A program made the position numbers and the translations under genes. Positions 1-7,076 of a stretch of 16,594 nucleotides of DNA are shown piece by piece; position 1 is the stretch's first letter, and every line of letters begins with the position of its first letter. Below the pieces are notes generated by a model. It saw only the letters and a list, made by a program, of their open reading frames with translations, was not told the DNA's origin and searched no databases. The stretch is from assembly GCF_938010505.1 (NCBI RefSeq), contig NZ_CALLVP010000103.1, positions 1-16,594 on the forward strand, read 5' to 3'. The stretch is from an uncultured Veillonella sp. GTDB lineage: Bacteria > Bacillota > Negativicutes > Veillonellales > Veillonellaceae.

Positions 1-20
1 AGAAAGACCCTTATAGGGTC
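1..20 (-). terminator. Probable rqcH terminator, second hairpin at the left edge
   Basis: On the minus strand a 6-bp perfect stem (positions 20-15 pairing with 11-6, 3-nt loop) is followed by TTTCT as the window ends. It lies about 30 nt beyond the rqcH stop codon. Hairpin plus T-rich tail fits a factor-independent terminator. The T tract is cut by the window edge, so its full length is unknown. It could also be one half of a two-hairpin repeat together with the palindrome at 27-49. Confidence 0.5.
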
Positions 21-26
21 AGAGCA

Positions 27-49
27 AACCACCCGTTTTACGGGTGGTT
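27..49. repeat. Perfect 10-bp palindrome overlapping the rqcH stop codon
   Basis: The arms at 27-36 and 40-49 are perfectly complementary (10 bp, GC-rich centre, 3-nt loop). The palindrome overlaps two bases of the rqcH stop codon (48-50). Read on the minus strand it is followed by only three Ts, so as a terminator alone it is weak. With the second hairpin at 6-20 it forms a two-palindrome unit that resembles REP-type elements or a composite terminator. I cannot tell which from one copy. Confidence 0.55.
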
Positions 50-1766
50 ATGATTCATTATAGTTGTCCGGCTTTTTAGGTTCCACAATCATAGTTTGAT
101 GTGTATTAAAAATAACAAATCCCAAAGGAGATCCAGGGGGCTTTTTGATATTTTTAATGTATGTATAATCTACCGGGACCTTACTAGTATCACGAGCTTT
201 GCTAAAGTAGGCTGCGTATTGTGCTACTTTAGATAAAATCATATCGTCTGGCTCAACATTGAGCCGTAAAATAAGGTGCGACCCTTGGATATCTTGTGTA
301 TGAAACCAAATGTCAGTTGGCTTTGCAAATCGGTGTGTTAAATATTCGTTTTGCTGATTGTTACGACCGATGAATATTTCACCTTCATCAATTGTTAAGT
401 GAATGTAGTTAGATTTACCTAGCTTGTAAGATAATGGTTTTTTTGATTTTTTTATGATACCTACATCCATGCATTCTTTACGTATTTCTTCTAAACTTTC
501 ACGAGTAGTGGCTAAGGAGATACTGTACAGAATAGATTGTAAGTATGCTAGTTTTGTGGTACTTGCATTGAGTTGGTACTCGCCGCTAACCATACGATTT
601 TTTAGTTTTGTATAAAGCTTATAGTACCATTGTGCATTTTCCACAATCGTTAAGTTTGGCTTTAAAGGAATAGTTAAGGTTTCATTTTCTTCGGAAAGAA
701 GATTTTGCAATTCAATAGAAGGTTCGTATTGCACTTGAAGGTGTGCATTTATCATTAGAAGATCACCATATAATTTATAGGTTTCCATTTTTTTAGTATC
801 TTCTAATTCATCTTTAATCTTTTGATGGCGACCTTCTTCCTTTTTAATGGCTGCTATTAAGATTTTTTCTAACTCTTTATCAGCTGTATGAATTGCTTTT
901 GTGTTATGAATGGATTCTTCTAAGGCTTCAGAAATAGTACTGTATTCTTTTAATACCTTATAGTTATGTAATAAGATGCTTGCGTGAGCCTTTGTATTGT
1001 TATCGTTGACTAAAGTAAACAAACCACTGCTATTTTCTAGCTTTTCTTTGAGGTGATACAAAGCTTTAGTAAACATATCTAGTTGGGAAGTATCTAAATC
1101 AGTTATGATTTCTTCACCATTCAGCTTGGAAATATATAAAACTTCATCCAATAAAGGCTTGCCAAAGCCGTTAAAGATAGATCGAATAGATTGCTGTACG
1201 GAACCATTACCAAAAGAGGTGAGTAGATTTTTGATTTCATCACAATCAAAGTCCATTAAGCTTACGCGATTAGCATTTGGTGGTAAATCATACTGTAGCT
1301 TTGGAGTAATAGATCGTTCACGGTTCATGAGTGGAGATACGTGAATTAAAGATTCTAAAATAATACCGTTTTGTACAAAAATACAGTTGGAATATTTGCC
1401 CATTAATTCAACATATATATATGTACTCGTAATAGAACCGTCCATTTCTAATTTATCCGTTTGGATGCACATGATTCGGTCGCCATTGATTTGTTCCACC
1501 TTTACAATACGGCTACCTTCAATATGCTTTCGTAAGAACATACAAAGTGAGCTTGGTTCTTTTGGTAGATCTTGCAGTGGTTGACTAAGATACATTGCTG
1601 GTGTAGCACCTACGGTAATAATCAAGTTTCGGTCTTCGTTGAGTGCTCGAATTTTAAATAATAATGTAGTTTTATCTATTTGATATAGTTTTTGTATTTG
1701 ACCTGTTTGTAATCGCTCGTTTATTTCTTTAGCGAGTACAGACATGGTAAGTCCGTCTAAATTCAT
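48..1766 (-). CDS. rqcH: RqcH, NFACT-family ribosome quality control protein
   Basis: RqcH (also annotated fibronectin-binding protein A or YloA) binds 50S subunits still carrying a blocked nascent chain and recruits tRNA-Ala, so that alanine tails mark the chain for degradation. The 572-residue product has the family layout: an NFACT-N domain (about 1-200), a helical/coiled-coil middle (about 270-430) and a C-terminal NFACT-R (DUF814) domain (about 445-565) with the signature DIWFHTQDIQGSH near 485-497. The Asp-Arg pair at residues 96-97 matches the position of the conserved DR motif needed for tRNA binding in Bacillus RqcH. The ATG at 1766 has a GAAAGGAG ribosome site about 6 nt upstream. 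It is transcribed away from yicC, as yloA sits beside yloC in Bacillus-like clusters. Length is normal and nothing is broken. Confidence 0.95.
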   Translation of the reverse strand: MNLDGLTMSVLAKEINERLQTGQIQKLYQIDKTTLLFKIRALNEDRNLIITVGATPAMYLSQPLQDLPKEPSSLCMFLRKHIEGSRIVKVEQINGDRIMCIQTDKLEMDGSITSTYIYVELMGKYSNCIFVQNGIILESLIHVSPLMNRERSITPKLQYDLPPNANRVSLMDFDCDEIKNLLTSFGNGSVQQSIRSIFNGFGKPLLDEVLYISKLNGEEIITDLDTSQLDMFTKALYHLKEKLENSSGLFTLVNDNNTKAHASILLHNYKVLKEYSTISEALEESIHNTKAIHTADKELEKILIAAIKKEEGRHQKIKDELEDTKKMETYKLYGDLLMINAHLQVQYEPSIELQNLLSEENETLTIPLKPNLTIVENAQWYYKLYTKLKNRMVSGEYQLNASTTKLAYLQSILYSISLATTRESLEEIRKECMDVGIIKKSKKPLSYKLGKSNYIHLTIDEGEIFIGRNNQQNEYLTHRFAKPTDIWFHTQDIQGSHLILRLNVEPDDMILSKVAQYAAYFSKARDTSKVPVDYTYIKNIKKPPGSPLGFVIFNTHQTMIVEPKKPDNYNES

Positions 1767-1801
1767 AGTACTCCTTTCAAATATATTTAGAAGTATAGTT
1801 T

Positions 1802-1810
1802 AGTATACCA
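1802..1810 (-). promoter_or_regulatory. Extended -10 promoter candidate for rqcH
   Basis: On the minus strand the sequence TGGTATACT gives an extended -10 (TGn plus TATACT, 5 of 6 to TATAAT) about 35 nt before the rqcH start codon. No good -35 hexamer stands at 17 bp. A second TATACT lies 10 nt downstream (1792-1797). Initiation about 7 nt after either would leave a short leader holding the ribosome site. Confidence 0.45.
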
Positions 1811-1857
1811 TAGTGTACATATAATTCTTAGTATTTAAACACGGATTGTGTAATTCG

Positions 1858-1866
1858 TGGTACAAT
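1858..1866 (+). promoter_or_regulatory. Extended -10 promoter candidate for the yicC-rpoZ cluster
   Basis: TGGTACAAT is an extended -10 (TGn followed by TACAAT, 5 of 6 to consensus). It lies 27 nt before the yicC start codon, so the transcript would start near 1873 and carry a very short leader with AGGAGG at 1881-1886. No convincing -35 is seen, which is normal for extended -10 promoters. It mirrors the TGG-type -10 of rqcH on the other strand. Confidence 0.5.
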
Positions 1867-1893
1867 AATAAAAACTACTAAGGAGGATGACTT

Positions 1894-2775
1894 ATGAAAA
1901 GTATGACCGGTTTTGGTTCGGGTACAGCAACCAAAGATGGCATTACCTGTACTGTAGAAATTAAGTCCGTAAATGCACGTTTCTTGGATCTATTTATTCG
2001 TAGTCCAAAACAAATGAATCCTTTTGAAAGTATTATTCGTGGAATGGTACAAGATCGCATTATTCGTGGTAAGGTTGAGGTATCAGTTTCTATTCTAGAT
2101 GCAGGAGAGCGACCTAGAACTTTCACCATTAATAGTGTATTGAGAAAGCAAATACAAGAGTTATTGGTACAAGAGGAGTTTTATGATGACCCCAAAAAGG
2201 TACCTTTACAAGCTGTAAATTCAATTTCTAACGAATGGATTCAACAACAAGATACACCAATTGAAGAAGAATTACTTTCAGATATAGTAAAAGAATCAAC
2301 TACTCAAGCATTAGATGCTTTAATAGCAATGCGAACTGCGGAAGGTCAACATATCAAGCAGGATCTATTAGAGCGTATCGGAACACTTGAAAATATCATT
2401 ACTAAAATCGACACTAATAAAGCTGGTGCTGTAGAAGCGTATCGGGAGCATATTAAAACTAAGATACAAGAATACTTGGTTTCTTTAGAGGCGAGTATTA
2501 GTGAAGAACGTTTTATACAGGAAATTGCTCTATTAGCTGATAAGACTGATATTACGGAAGAGATTGTCCGATTTACCTCTCATGTGGTACAATTAAAAAA
2601 TACACTTGCAGATGCGAACTCAATCGGTCGTAAGGTCGATTTTATTTTGCAAGAAATGAATCGTGAAGTAAATACAATCGGCTCCAAAGCAATGGATTCG
2701 AATATTACTGAGTTTGTGGTTCAACTTAAATGTGAGTTAGAGAAAATTAGAGAACAAGTACAGAATGTAGAGTAA
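1894..2775 (+). CDS. yicC: YicC/YloC family endoribonuclease
   Basis: The 293-residue protein starts with MKSMTGFG, the hallmark of the YicC/YloC family. It has a YicC-like N-terminal domain (about 1-155) and a C-terminal DUF1732 domain (about 208-293) containing the conserved run EMNREVNTIGSKA near 265-277. Family members are reported to be metal-dependent endoribonucleases; E. coli YicC acts in small-RNA turnover. The substrate here is not predictable. The ATG follows AGGAGG with 7 nt spacing. It is the first gene of a rightward cluster with remA, gmk and rpoZ, the same order as yloC-remA-gmk-rpoZ in Bacillus, with only 14 nt to remA. Confidence 0.93.
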   Translation: MKSMTGFGSGTATKDGITCTVEIKSVNARFLDLFIRSPKQMNPFESIIRGMVQDRIIRGKVEVSVSILDAGERPRTFTINSVLRKQIQELLVQEEFYDDPKKVPLQAVNSISNEWIQQQDTPIEEELLSDIVKESTTQALDALIAMRTAEGQHIKQDLLERIGTLENIITKIDTNKAGAVEAYREHIKTKIQEYLVSLEASISEERFIQEIALLADKTDITEEIVRFTSHVVQLKNTLADANSIGRKVDFILQEMNREVNTIGSKAMDSNITEFVVQLKCELEKIREQVQNVE

Positions 2776-2789
2776 TAGGAGGTCCATGA

Positions 2790-3059
2790 ATGAGTATTCA
2801 ATTACTGAATATAGGCTTTGGTAATATGGTATCTGCTAACCGTGTTATGGCTATCATTAGTCCTGAATCTGCTCCTATAAAGCGGATGGTTCAAGATGCT
2901 AGAGACAAGGGATTGCTCATTGATGCTACATATGGTCGTAAGACTCGTGCTGTATTAGTTATGGATAGTGGTCAAATTGTATTATCTGCAATTCAACCTG
3001 AAACCGTAGCACATCGACTTGTGCAACATGATGTAGATGTAGATACAGTGGAATCATAG
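2790..3059 (+). CDS. remA: RemA-like DUF370 DNA-binding regulator
   Basis: This 89-residue protein matches the DUF370/RemA family in length and sequence. The conserved features are LNIGFGNMVSANRV at the N-terminus, the SAPIKRMVQDAR stretch near residues 27-38, and IDATYGRKTRAVLVMDSG near 44-61. In Bacillus subtilis RemA is a DNA-binding activator of biofilm matrix and osmoprotection genes. In a non-Bacillus host the targets are unknown, so only the family call is firm. TAGGAGG lies 7 nt before the ATG. A nearer ATG at 2786 is out of frame and short. The stop codon overlaps the ribosome site of gmk, so the two are probably translationally coupled. Confidence 0.9.
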   Translation: MSIQLLNIGFGNMVSANRVMAIISPESAPIKRMVQDARDKGLLIDATYGRKTRAVLVMDSGQIVLSAIQPETVAHRLVQHDVDVDTVES

Positions 3060-3067
3060 GAGTGCAT

Positions 3068-3697
3068 ATGTCAGACAGAGGATTATTAATCGTTATATCC
3101 GGGCCATCTGGCGCAGGTAAAGGTACGATTTGTGCGAATATTCGCAAAGAAATGCCTAATTTAGTTTATTCCGTTTCTATGACAACTCGTGCTCCCCGTG
3201 TAGGCGAAGAGGAAGGAATTAACTATTTCTTCCGCTCTAAGGAGGAATTTGAGTCTTTACTTAGTGAAGACGCATTCTTAGAATATGCTAAGGTATATGA
3301 TAATTACTATGGTACACCAAAACAACATGTAATGGATTTATTAGATGATGGCAAAAGTGTGCTATTAGAAATCGATATTCAAGGCGCAATGCAGGTTAAG
3401 GAACGTTTTAGTGATGCCGTATTTATCTATATTGTACCGCCATCTTTAACTGAATTATCTGAGCGTTTACATAATCGTGGCACTGATGCTAAAGAGGTCA
3501 TTGATAAACGATTGTCATTAGCTTGTTCTGAGTTGGCACTAGCCCATCGTTATGACTATATCGTTGTAAATGATGACTTAGCGGAGGCGTCTGAAAAGGT
3601 TGCCTCAATCTTACGAGCTGAATCTTGTAAGATTAGTCGTAATAAAGAACAAATTCAATATATTTATAAACAATATCAAGAGTCTAAGGAGAAGTGA
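3068..3697 (+). CDS. gmk: Guanylate kinase
   Basis: Gmk phosphorylates GMP (and dGMP) to the diphosphate with ATP, a required step in GTP supply. The 209-residue protein has the P-loop SGPSGAGKGT at residues 11-20, the GMP-binding segment TTRAPRVGEEEGINYFF, then YGTPKQHV and the LLEIDIQGAMQVKE stretch of the family. I chose the ATG at 3068 because AGGAG (3058-3062) lies 5 nt before it; the in-frame GTG at 3062 falls inside that ribosome site and cannot use it. It begins 8 nt after remA and ends 4 nt before rpoZ, so it sits in a tight cluster. Length and motifs are ordinary. Confidence 0.97.
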   Translation: MSDRGLLIVISGPSGAGKGTICANIRKEMPNLVYSVSMTTRAPRVGEEEGINYFFRSKEEFESLLSEDAFLEYAKVYDNYYGTPKQHVMDLLDDGKSVLLEIDIQGAMQVKERFSDAVFIYIVPPSLTELSERLHNRGTDAKEVIDKRLSLACSELALAHRYDYIVVNDDLAEASEKVASILRAESCKISRNKEQIQYIYKQYQESKEK

Positions 3698-3701
3698 TAG
3701 T

Positions 3702-3917
3702 ATGATGGTAAAACCTCCATTAAAAAAATTGGAAAGTCAAGTAGATAGTAAATATACATTGGTAACTTTAGCGGCTAAACGCGCTCGCGAATTAACAGAT
3801 GGCGAAGCTTGCTTAGCAGAATCTACACATGCAACTGACAAGCCTGTATCCTTGGCATTTTATGAAATTGCCGAAGGTGAAGTGACATATAAACGCACTA
3901 AAGAAGGCATTAAATAA
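3702..3917 (+). CDS. rpoZ: RNA polymerase omega subunit
   Basis: Omega is the small RNA polymerase subunit that helps fold and hold the beta' subunit. This 71-residue protein contains the family core KYTLVTLAAKRAREL at residues 17-31, followed by a polar C-terminal tail. Two consecutive ATG codons (3702 and 3705) are possible starts; AAGGAG at 3686-3691 favours the first, with 10 nt spacing. The reading frame stays open upstream into gmk, but that part is only a shadow of gmk. gmk-rpoZ adjacency is widespread in bacteria and supports the call despite the short length. A strong terminator follows directly. Confidence 0.92.
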   Translation: MMVKPPLKKLESQVDSKYTLVTLAAKRARELTDGEACLAESTHATDKPVSLAFYEIAEGEVTYKRTKEGIK

Positions 3918-3923
3918 AAAACC

Positions 3924-3955
3924 AATTCCTTGTATCTATGATACAAGGAATTTTT
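3924..3955 (+). terminator. Intrinsic terminator after rpoZ
   Basis: A perfect 13-bp stem (3924-3936 with 3940-3952) with a 3-nt loop ends in TTTTT (3951-3955). It starts 7 nt after the rpoZ stop and ends only 15 nt before the coaBC start codon, leaving just space for the coaBC ribosome site. The stem is AT-rich at its base, so some read-through into coaBC is plausible. Confidence 0.88.
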
Positions 3956-3969
3956 AAAAGGAGAAAAAT

Positions 3970-5169
3970 ATGCGCGGAAAACATATCATTGTCGCAGTAT
4001 CTGCAGGTATTGCAGCGTATAAGGCAATTGAAGTAGTAAGCAGACTTCGTAAAAAAGGGGCCGAAGTAAAGGTTGTAATGACACAAAATGCTACGCATAT
4101 TGCGTCACCCTTAACGTTTGGTGAAATCAGTGGACACCCTGTATCTCTAGACATGTTTGAACAAGTACATCAATGGGATGTAGAACATATTGGATTGGCT
4201 ACATGGTCAGATGCATATGTAGTTGTGCCTGCAACAGCAAATGTGATCGGAAAAATTTATGCAGGCATTGCTGATGATATGTTAACTACAACAATTATGG
4301 CTACCACAGCACCTAAATACCTTTGTCCTGCTATGAATACAGAAATGTATAATAATCCTATTACCCAACGTAATTTGGAAGGATTGCGTTCCTTGGGCTA
4401 TCATATTATGGAACCCGCAGAAGGTTGGCTTGCTTGTGGCATTACTGGTGTAGGGCGTTTACCGGAACCAGAAGCAATTGTGGAGTGGCTAGAATCTAAA
4501 ATGTGCAGTACCAATGAGCTTGAAGGTACTACTATACTCGTTACAGCTGGTGGAACACAGGAGAATATCGATCCTGTTCGGTATATCGGAAATCGTTCTA
4601 GTGGTAAGATGGGATATGCTATTGCAGAACAAGCTGCACGCATGGGGGCTAAGGTGATTTTAGTAAGTGCTTCCACATCTTTACCTGTACCAAGTGGCGT
4701 AGACTTTGTTTCTGTAGATTCTGCAATATCTATGCAGGAGGCTGTTGAAGCTCGTTATGATGATGTCAATGTAGTTATCATGGCTGCCGCGGTTTCTGAT
4801 TTTAGAGTTCTTCATAAAGCAGAACAAAAAATTAAAAAAATGGAATCTATGACTTTAGAACTTGTAAAAAACCCAGACATTTTACAAGGTTTAGGCTCTA
4901 AAAAAAGCCATCAAATTCTCGTTGGTTTTGCGGCAGAAACAGAACATGTAATCAAATATGGTCAAGATAAAGTTGCTAGAAAAAATCTAGATATGCTTGT
5001 AGCCAATGATGTAAGCAAATCTAATGCAGGTTTTAATGTAGATACAAATGAAGGCTATTTCTTATATCCTGATAAAGAGCCTAAAGAATTGCCTAATATG
5101 AAAAAATCCGACCTTGCTCGACATATCCTTAAAGAGGTTATTAACTTAGTAGCAAACAGACAAAGCTAA
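3970..5169 (+). CDS. coaBC: Bifunctional CoaBC (PPC synthetase/decarboxylase)
   Basis: CoaBC couples 4'-phosphopantothenate to cysteine using CTP (CoaB) and then decarboxylates the product to 4'-phosphopantetheine (CoaC, FMN-dependent) on the way to coenzyme A. The 399 residues hold both halves. The N-terminal CoaC flavoprotein domain (about 1-175) has its active-site His at 73 (VEHIGLA), PAMN with Asn 123, and the substrate-flap Cys 156 in GWLACG. The C-terminal CoaB domain (about 186-395) has TAGGTQE at 192-198, NRSSGKMG around Asn 208, AAAVSDFR near 272-279 and KIKK at 287-290. AAAAGGAG precedes the ATG by a short gap. It follows the rpoZ terminator without a clear promoter, so it may depend on read-through or an unseen start site. 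No terminator separates it from the transporter downstream. Confidence 0.97.
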   Translation: MRGKHIIVAVSAGIAAYKAIEVVSRLRKKGAEVKVVMTQNATHIASPLTFGEISGHPVSLDMFEQVHQWDVEHIGLATWSDAYVVVPATANVIGKIYAGIADDMLTTTIMATTAPKYLCPAMNTEMYNNPITQRNLEGLRSLGYHIMEPAEGWLACGITGVGRLPEPEAIVEWLESKMCSTNELEGTTILVTAGGTQENIDPVRYIGNRSSGKMGYAIAEQAARMGAKVILVSASTSLPVPSGVDFVSVDSAISMQEAVEARYDDVNVVIMAAAVSDFRVLHKAEQKIKKMESMTLELVKNPDILQGLGSKKSHQILVGFAAETEHVIKYGQDKVARKNLDMLVANDVSKSNAGFNVDTNEGYFLYPDKEPKELPNMKKSDLARHILKEVINLVANRQS

Positions 5170-5217
5170 CATAAATTAATTCTGGTGTGTTGTTTTAAGA
5201 AGGGTGTGTTTTGTTAT

Positions 5218-6882
5218 ATGTTTGCTATACAAAAAGCATATTTAGAGGGTTCTTTAGGGAAAGGGCAATGGAGTAATAATATTATTGCCGGATTAGTCGT
5301 AGGAGTTGTGGCACTGCCTTTAGCGATGGCCTTTGCTATTGCTAGTGGAGTTACACCTCAGGCAGGTATATATACGGCAATCATTGCAGGTATTTTTGTG
5401 TCCTTATTTGGTGGATCTCCTGTTCAGATTGCAGGACCTACAGGGGCATTTATTGTTTTATTAAGTAGTATCGTTGTCAACTATGGCTTTGAAGGCTTAC
5501 AAATTGCGACCATGATGGCAGGGATTATTCTCGTTTTAATGAGCGTTGCAAAGTTAGGAACGGTAATTCGGTTTATACCAACACCTGTTATCATGGGCTT
5601 TACTGCAGGTATTGGTGTTACGATTTGGGTAGGACAATGGCCATATTTTTTTGGTTTTCCGCAGTTGCCGTATATGGCTCATTTCCATGAAAAATTATGG
5701 GCTATGATTCAGTCCTTACCATACTCTGACTTACCTACATTGGGAATTGCACTCCTTAGCTTAACTTTATTGTTAGTTTTGCCTAAAATTCCATATATTA
5801 ATAAAATTCCTGCTCCTATTGTAGCTATGATTATTGCCACCATTATTCAAGCTATCTACCAATTTCCTACGGTTTTAACTATTGGCAGTGCTTTTGGTGG
5901 TATACCTCAAGGTTTACCAGATTTTTCTGTACCAAACTTGACCTTTGATAAAGTCTTAACTTTAATAGGTCCTGCTTTTACAATTGCCATGCTAGGAGCT
6001 ATTGAATCCTTGTTGTCTGCAGTTGTTGCTGATGGTATGAGCGGTACCAAGCATGAATCTAATACTGAATTGTTTGGACAAGGATTAGCTAATATATTTG
6101 CGCCATTGTTTGGAGGAATTGCATCGACAGGTGCTATTGCACGCACTGCCACAAATATTCGACAAGGTGGTAATTCACCGGTGGCAGGCATTGTTCATGC
6201 CATTACATTAGGTGCTATCTTGTTATTTTTAGCTCCTTATGCAGTGTATATTCCATTGGCATCTATGGCGGCCATATTATTTATAGTAGCCTACAATATG
6301 AGTGATGTACCACGTTTTATACGAATGCTTATCCTTGCACCGCGCCCAGATCAAGTAATTTTATTGCTTACTTTTTTCCTGACAATTTTTACGGATTTGG
6401 TAGTAGCTGTAAATGTTGGTGTAGTGATTGCCGTATTACAGTTCATGCGTAAAATGGTTAATACAATCGATGTGCATGAAGCAAGTAGTGCCGAATTATC
6501 AGCACAAATTAGGCATGAAATTACAATCCATCCAGAAATAATGGTGTACACCGTAGAGGGACCATTATTCTTTGGTGCTATAAGTGCATTTGATAGAGCA
6601 TTAAATTCTATACATAAAGATCCTAAATATTTAATCATTCGTTTTGTAAAAGTGCCGTTTGTAGATTTGACGGGTTTACGTATTCTACGTGGCATTATTG
6701 AAGAGCTTCAAAAGAGAGGTATTGAGGTTTTACTCAGTGATGTGAGTTACGATATTCGTAGAGAAATGTATAAATCTGACTTTTTAGATATTCTAGGGCG
6801 TCATCATATGTATCGTCAGTTTGAAAGTGCCCTTCATAAGGCTGAACATGATTTAGCTTTAAAAGAGGCGAAAGAAGTATAA
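5218..6882 (+). CDS. SulP family anion transporter with STAS domain
   Basis: SulP/SLC26 proteins move anions such as sulfate, bicarbonate or dicarboxylates across the cytoplasmic membrane. Here the substrate cannot be told from sequence. The 554-residue protein has a hydrophobic, multi-segment membrane domain (about 20-410) with family motifs VALPLAMAFAIASGVTPQAG at 31-50, GPTGAF at 73-78 and the IESLLSAVVADGMSG block near 262-276. A cytoplasmic STAS domain follows (about 440-545), carrying VDLTGLRIL where related proteins have a D-S/A/T-G-L motif. I prefer the ATG at 5218. An in-frame GTG at 5185 would add an unlikely Cys-rich leader, and the nearest ribosome-like site (AGAAGGG, 5198-5204) is weak and about 13 nt from the ATG. 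It lies 48 nt after coaBC with no terminator between, and the metK promoter begins 7 nt past its stop. It is absent from the Bacillus version of this cluster. Confidence 0.88.
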   Translation: MFAIQKAYLEGSLGKGQWSNNIIAGLVVGVVALPLAMAFAIASGVTPQAGIYTAIIAGIFVSLFGGSPVQIAGPTGAFIVLLSSIVVNYGFEGLQIATMMAGIILVLMSVAKLGTVIRFIPTPVIMGFTAGIGVTIWVGQWPYFFGFPQLPYMAHFHEKLWAMIQSLPYSDLPTLGIALLSLTLLLVLPKIPYINKIPAPIVAMIIATIIQAIYQFPTVLTIGSAFGGIPQGLPDFSVPNLTFDKVLTLIGPAFTIAMLGAIESLLSAVVADGMSGTKHESNTELFGQGLANIFAPLFGGIASTGAIARTATNIRQGGNSPVAGIVHAITLGAILLFLAPYAVYIPLASMAAILFIVAYNMSDVPRFIRMLILAPRPDQVILLLTFFLTIFTDLVVAVNVGVVIAVLQFMRKMVNTIDVHEASSAELSAQIRHEITIHPEIMVYTVEGPLFFGAISAFDRALNSIHKDPKYLIIRFVKVPFVDLTGLRILRGIIEELQKRGIEVLLSDVSYDIRREMYKSDFLDILGRHHMYRQFESALHKAEHDLALKEAKEV

Positions 6883-6889
6883 TAATGAC

Positions 6890-6918
6890 TTGCTTTCTTA
6901 CTGTAAATACACTATAAT
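6890..6918 (+). promoter_or_regulatory. Sigma-A-type promoter for riboswitch and metK
   Basis: A perfect TATAAT at 6913-6918 has TTGCTT at 6890-6895 as a partial -35 (first three bases match) with a 17-bp spacer. Initiation near 6925 would place the transcript start just upstream of the riboswitch P1 stem. The promoter lies in the short gap after the transporter stop codon. Confidence 0.75.
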
Positions 6919-6927
6919 GTTTCTGTA

Positions 6928-7059
6928 ACTCATCAAGAGTAGCGGAGGGATAGGCCCTGTGAAGCTACAGCAACCATTCCAAGGGGAAAAGGTGCTAATT
7001 CCTATGACAAATGTCGTTAGATGGGAGGGTCTCTCATGAGTGCATGAGAGGCTTTTTTT
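6928..7059 (+). promoter_or_regulatory. SAM-I (S-box) riboswitch controlling metK
   Basis: The conserved S-box boxes appear in order: AGGGA (6946), GGCCC (6953), TGAA (6960), GCAACC (6970), GGTGC (6991) and AATTCC (6997). Stems I can pair by eye are P1 (6929-6934 with 7020-7025, one G-U), P2 (GTAGC 6939-6943 with GCTAC 6964-6968) and P4 (7004-7008 with 7013-7017). The expression platform has an antiterminator pairing 7021-7027 with 7031-7037 around a 3-nt loop. It competes both with the P1 3' strand and with the 5' arm of the terminator (7031-7038). This is the OFF-switch logic known for the class: bound SAM holds P1, frees the terminator and stops metK transcription. That fits metK, which makes SAM. 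Confidence 0.97.
7029..7059 (+). terminator. SAM-riboswitch-controlled terminator
   Basis: An 8-bp perfect stem (7031-7038 with 7043-7050, 4-nt loop), extended by a G-U and a G-C pair at the base, is followed by seven Ts (7053-7059). Its 5' arm is shared with the antiterminator. It ends 17 nt before the metK start. Confidence 0.93.
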
Positions 7060-7076
7060 CGTATTAGGAGGATAAA

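Noticed and set aside
1105..1584. Plus-strand open frames within rqcH
   Set aside because: They are antisense shadows of a well-conserved gene, with no ribosome sites and no recognisable protein features.
3600..3701. Extended rpoZ reading frame beginning inside gmk
   Set aside because: The first 34 codons are just gmk in another frame; AAGGAG and the omega family N-terminus point to the ATG at 3702.
5185..5217. Upstream GTG start for the SulP transporter adding eleven residues
   Set aside because: The added stretch is Cys-rich and unlike SulP N-termini, and the GTG has no ribosome site; the ATG at 5218 fits the family start better.
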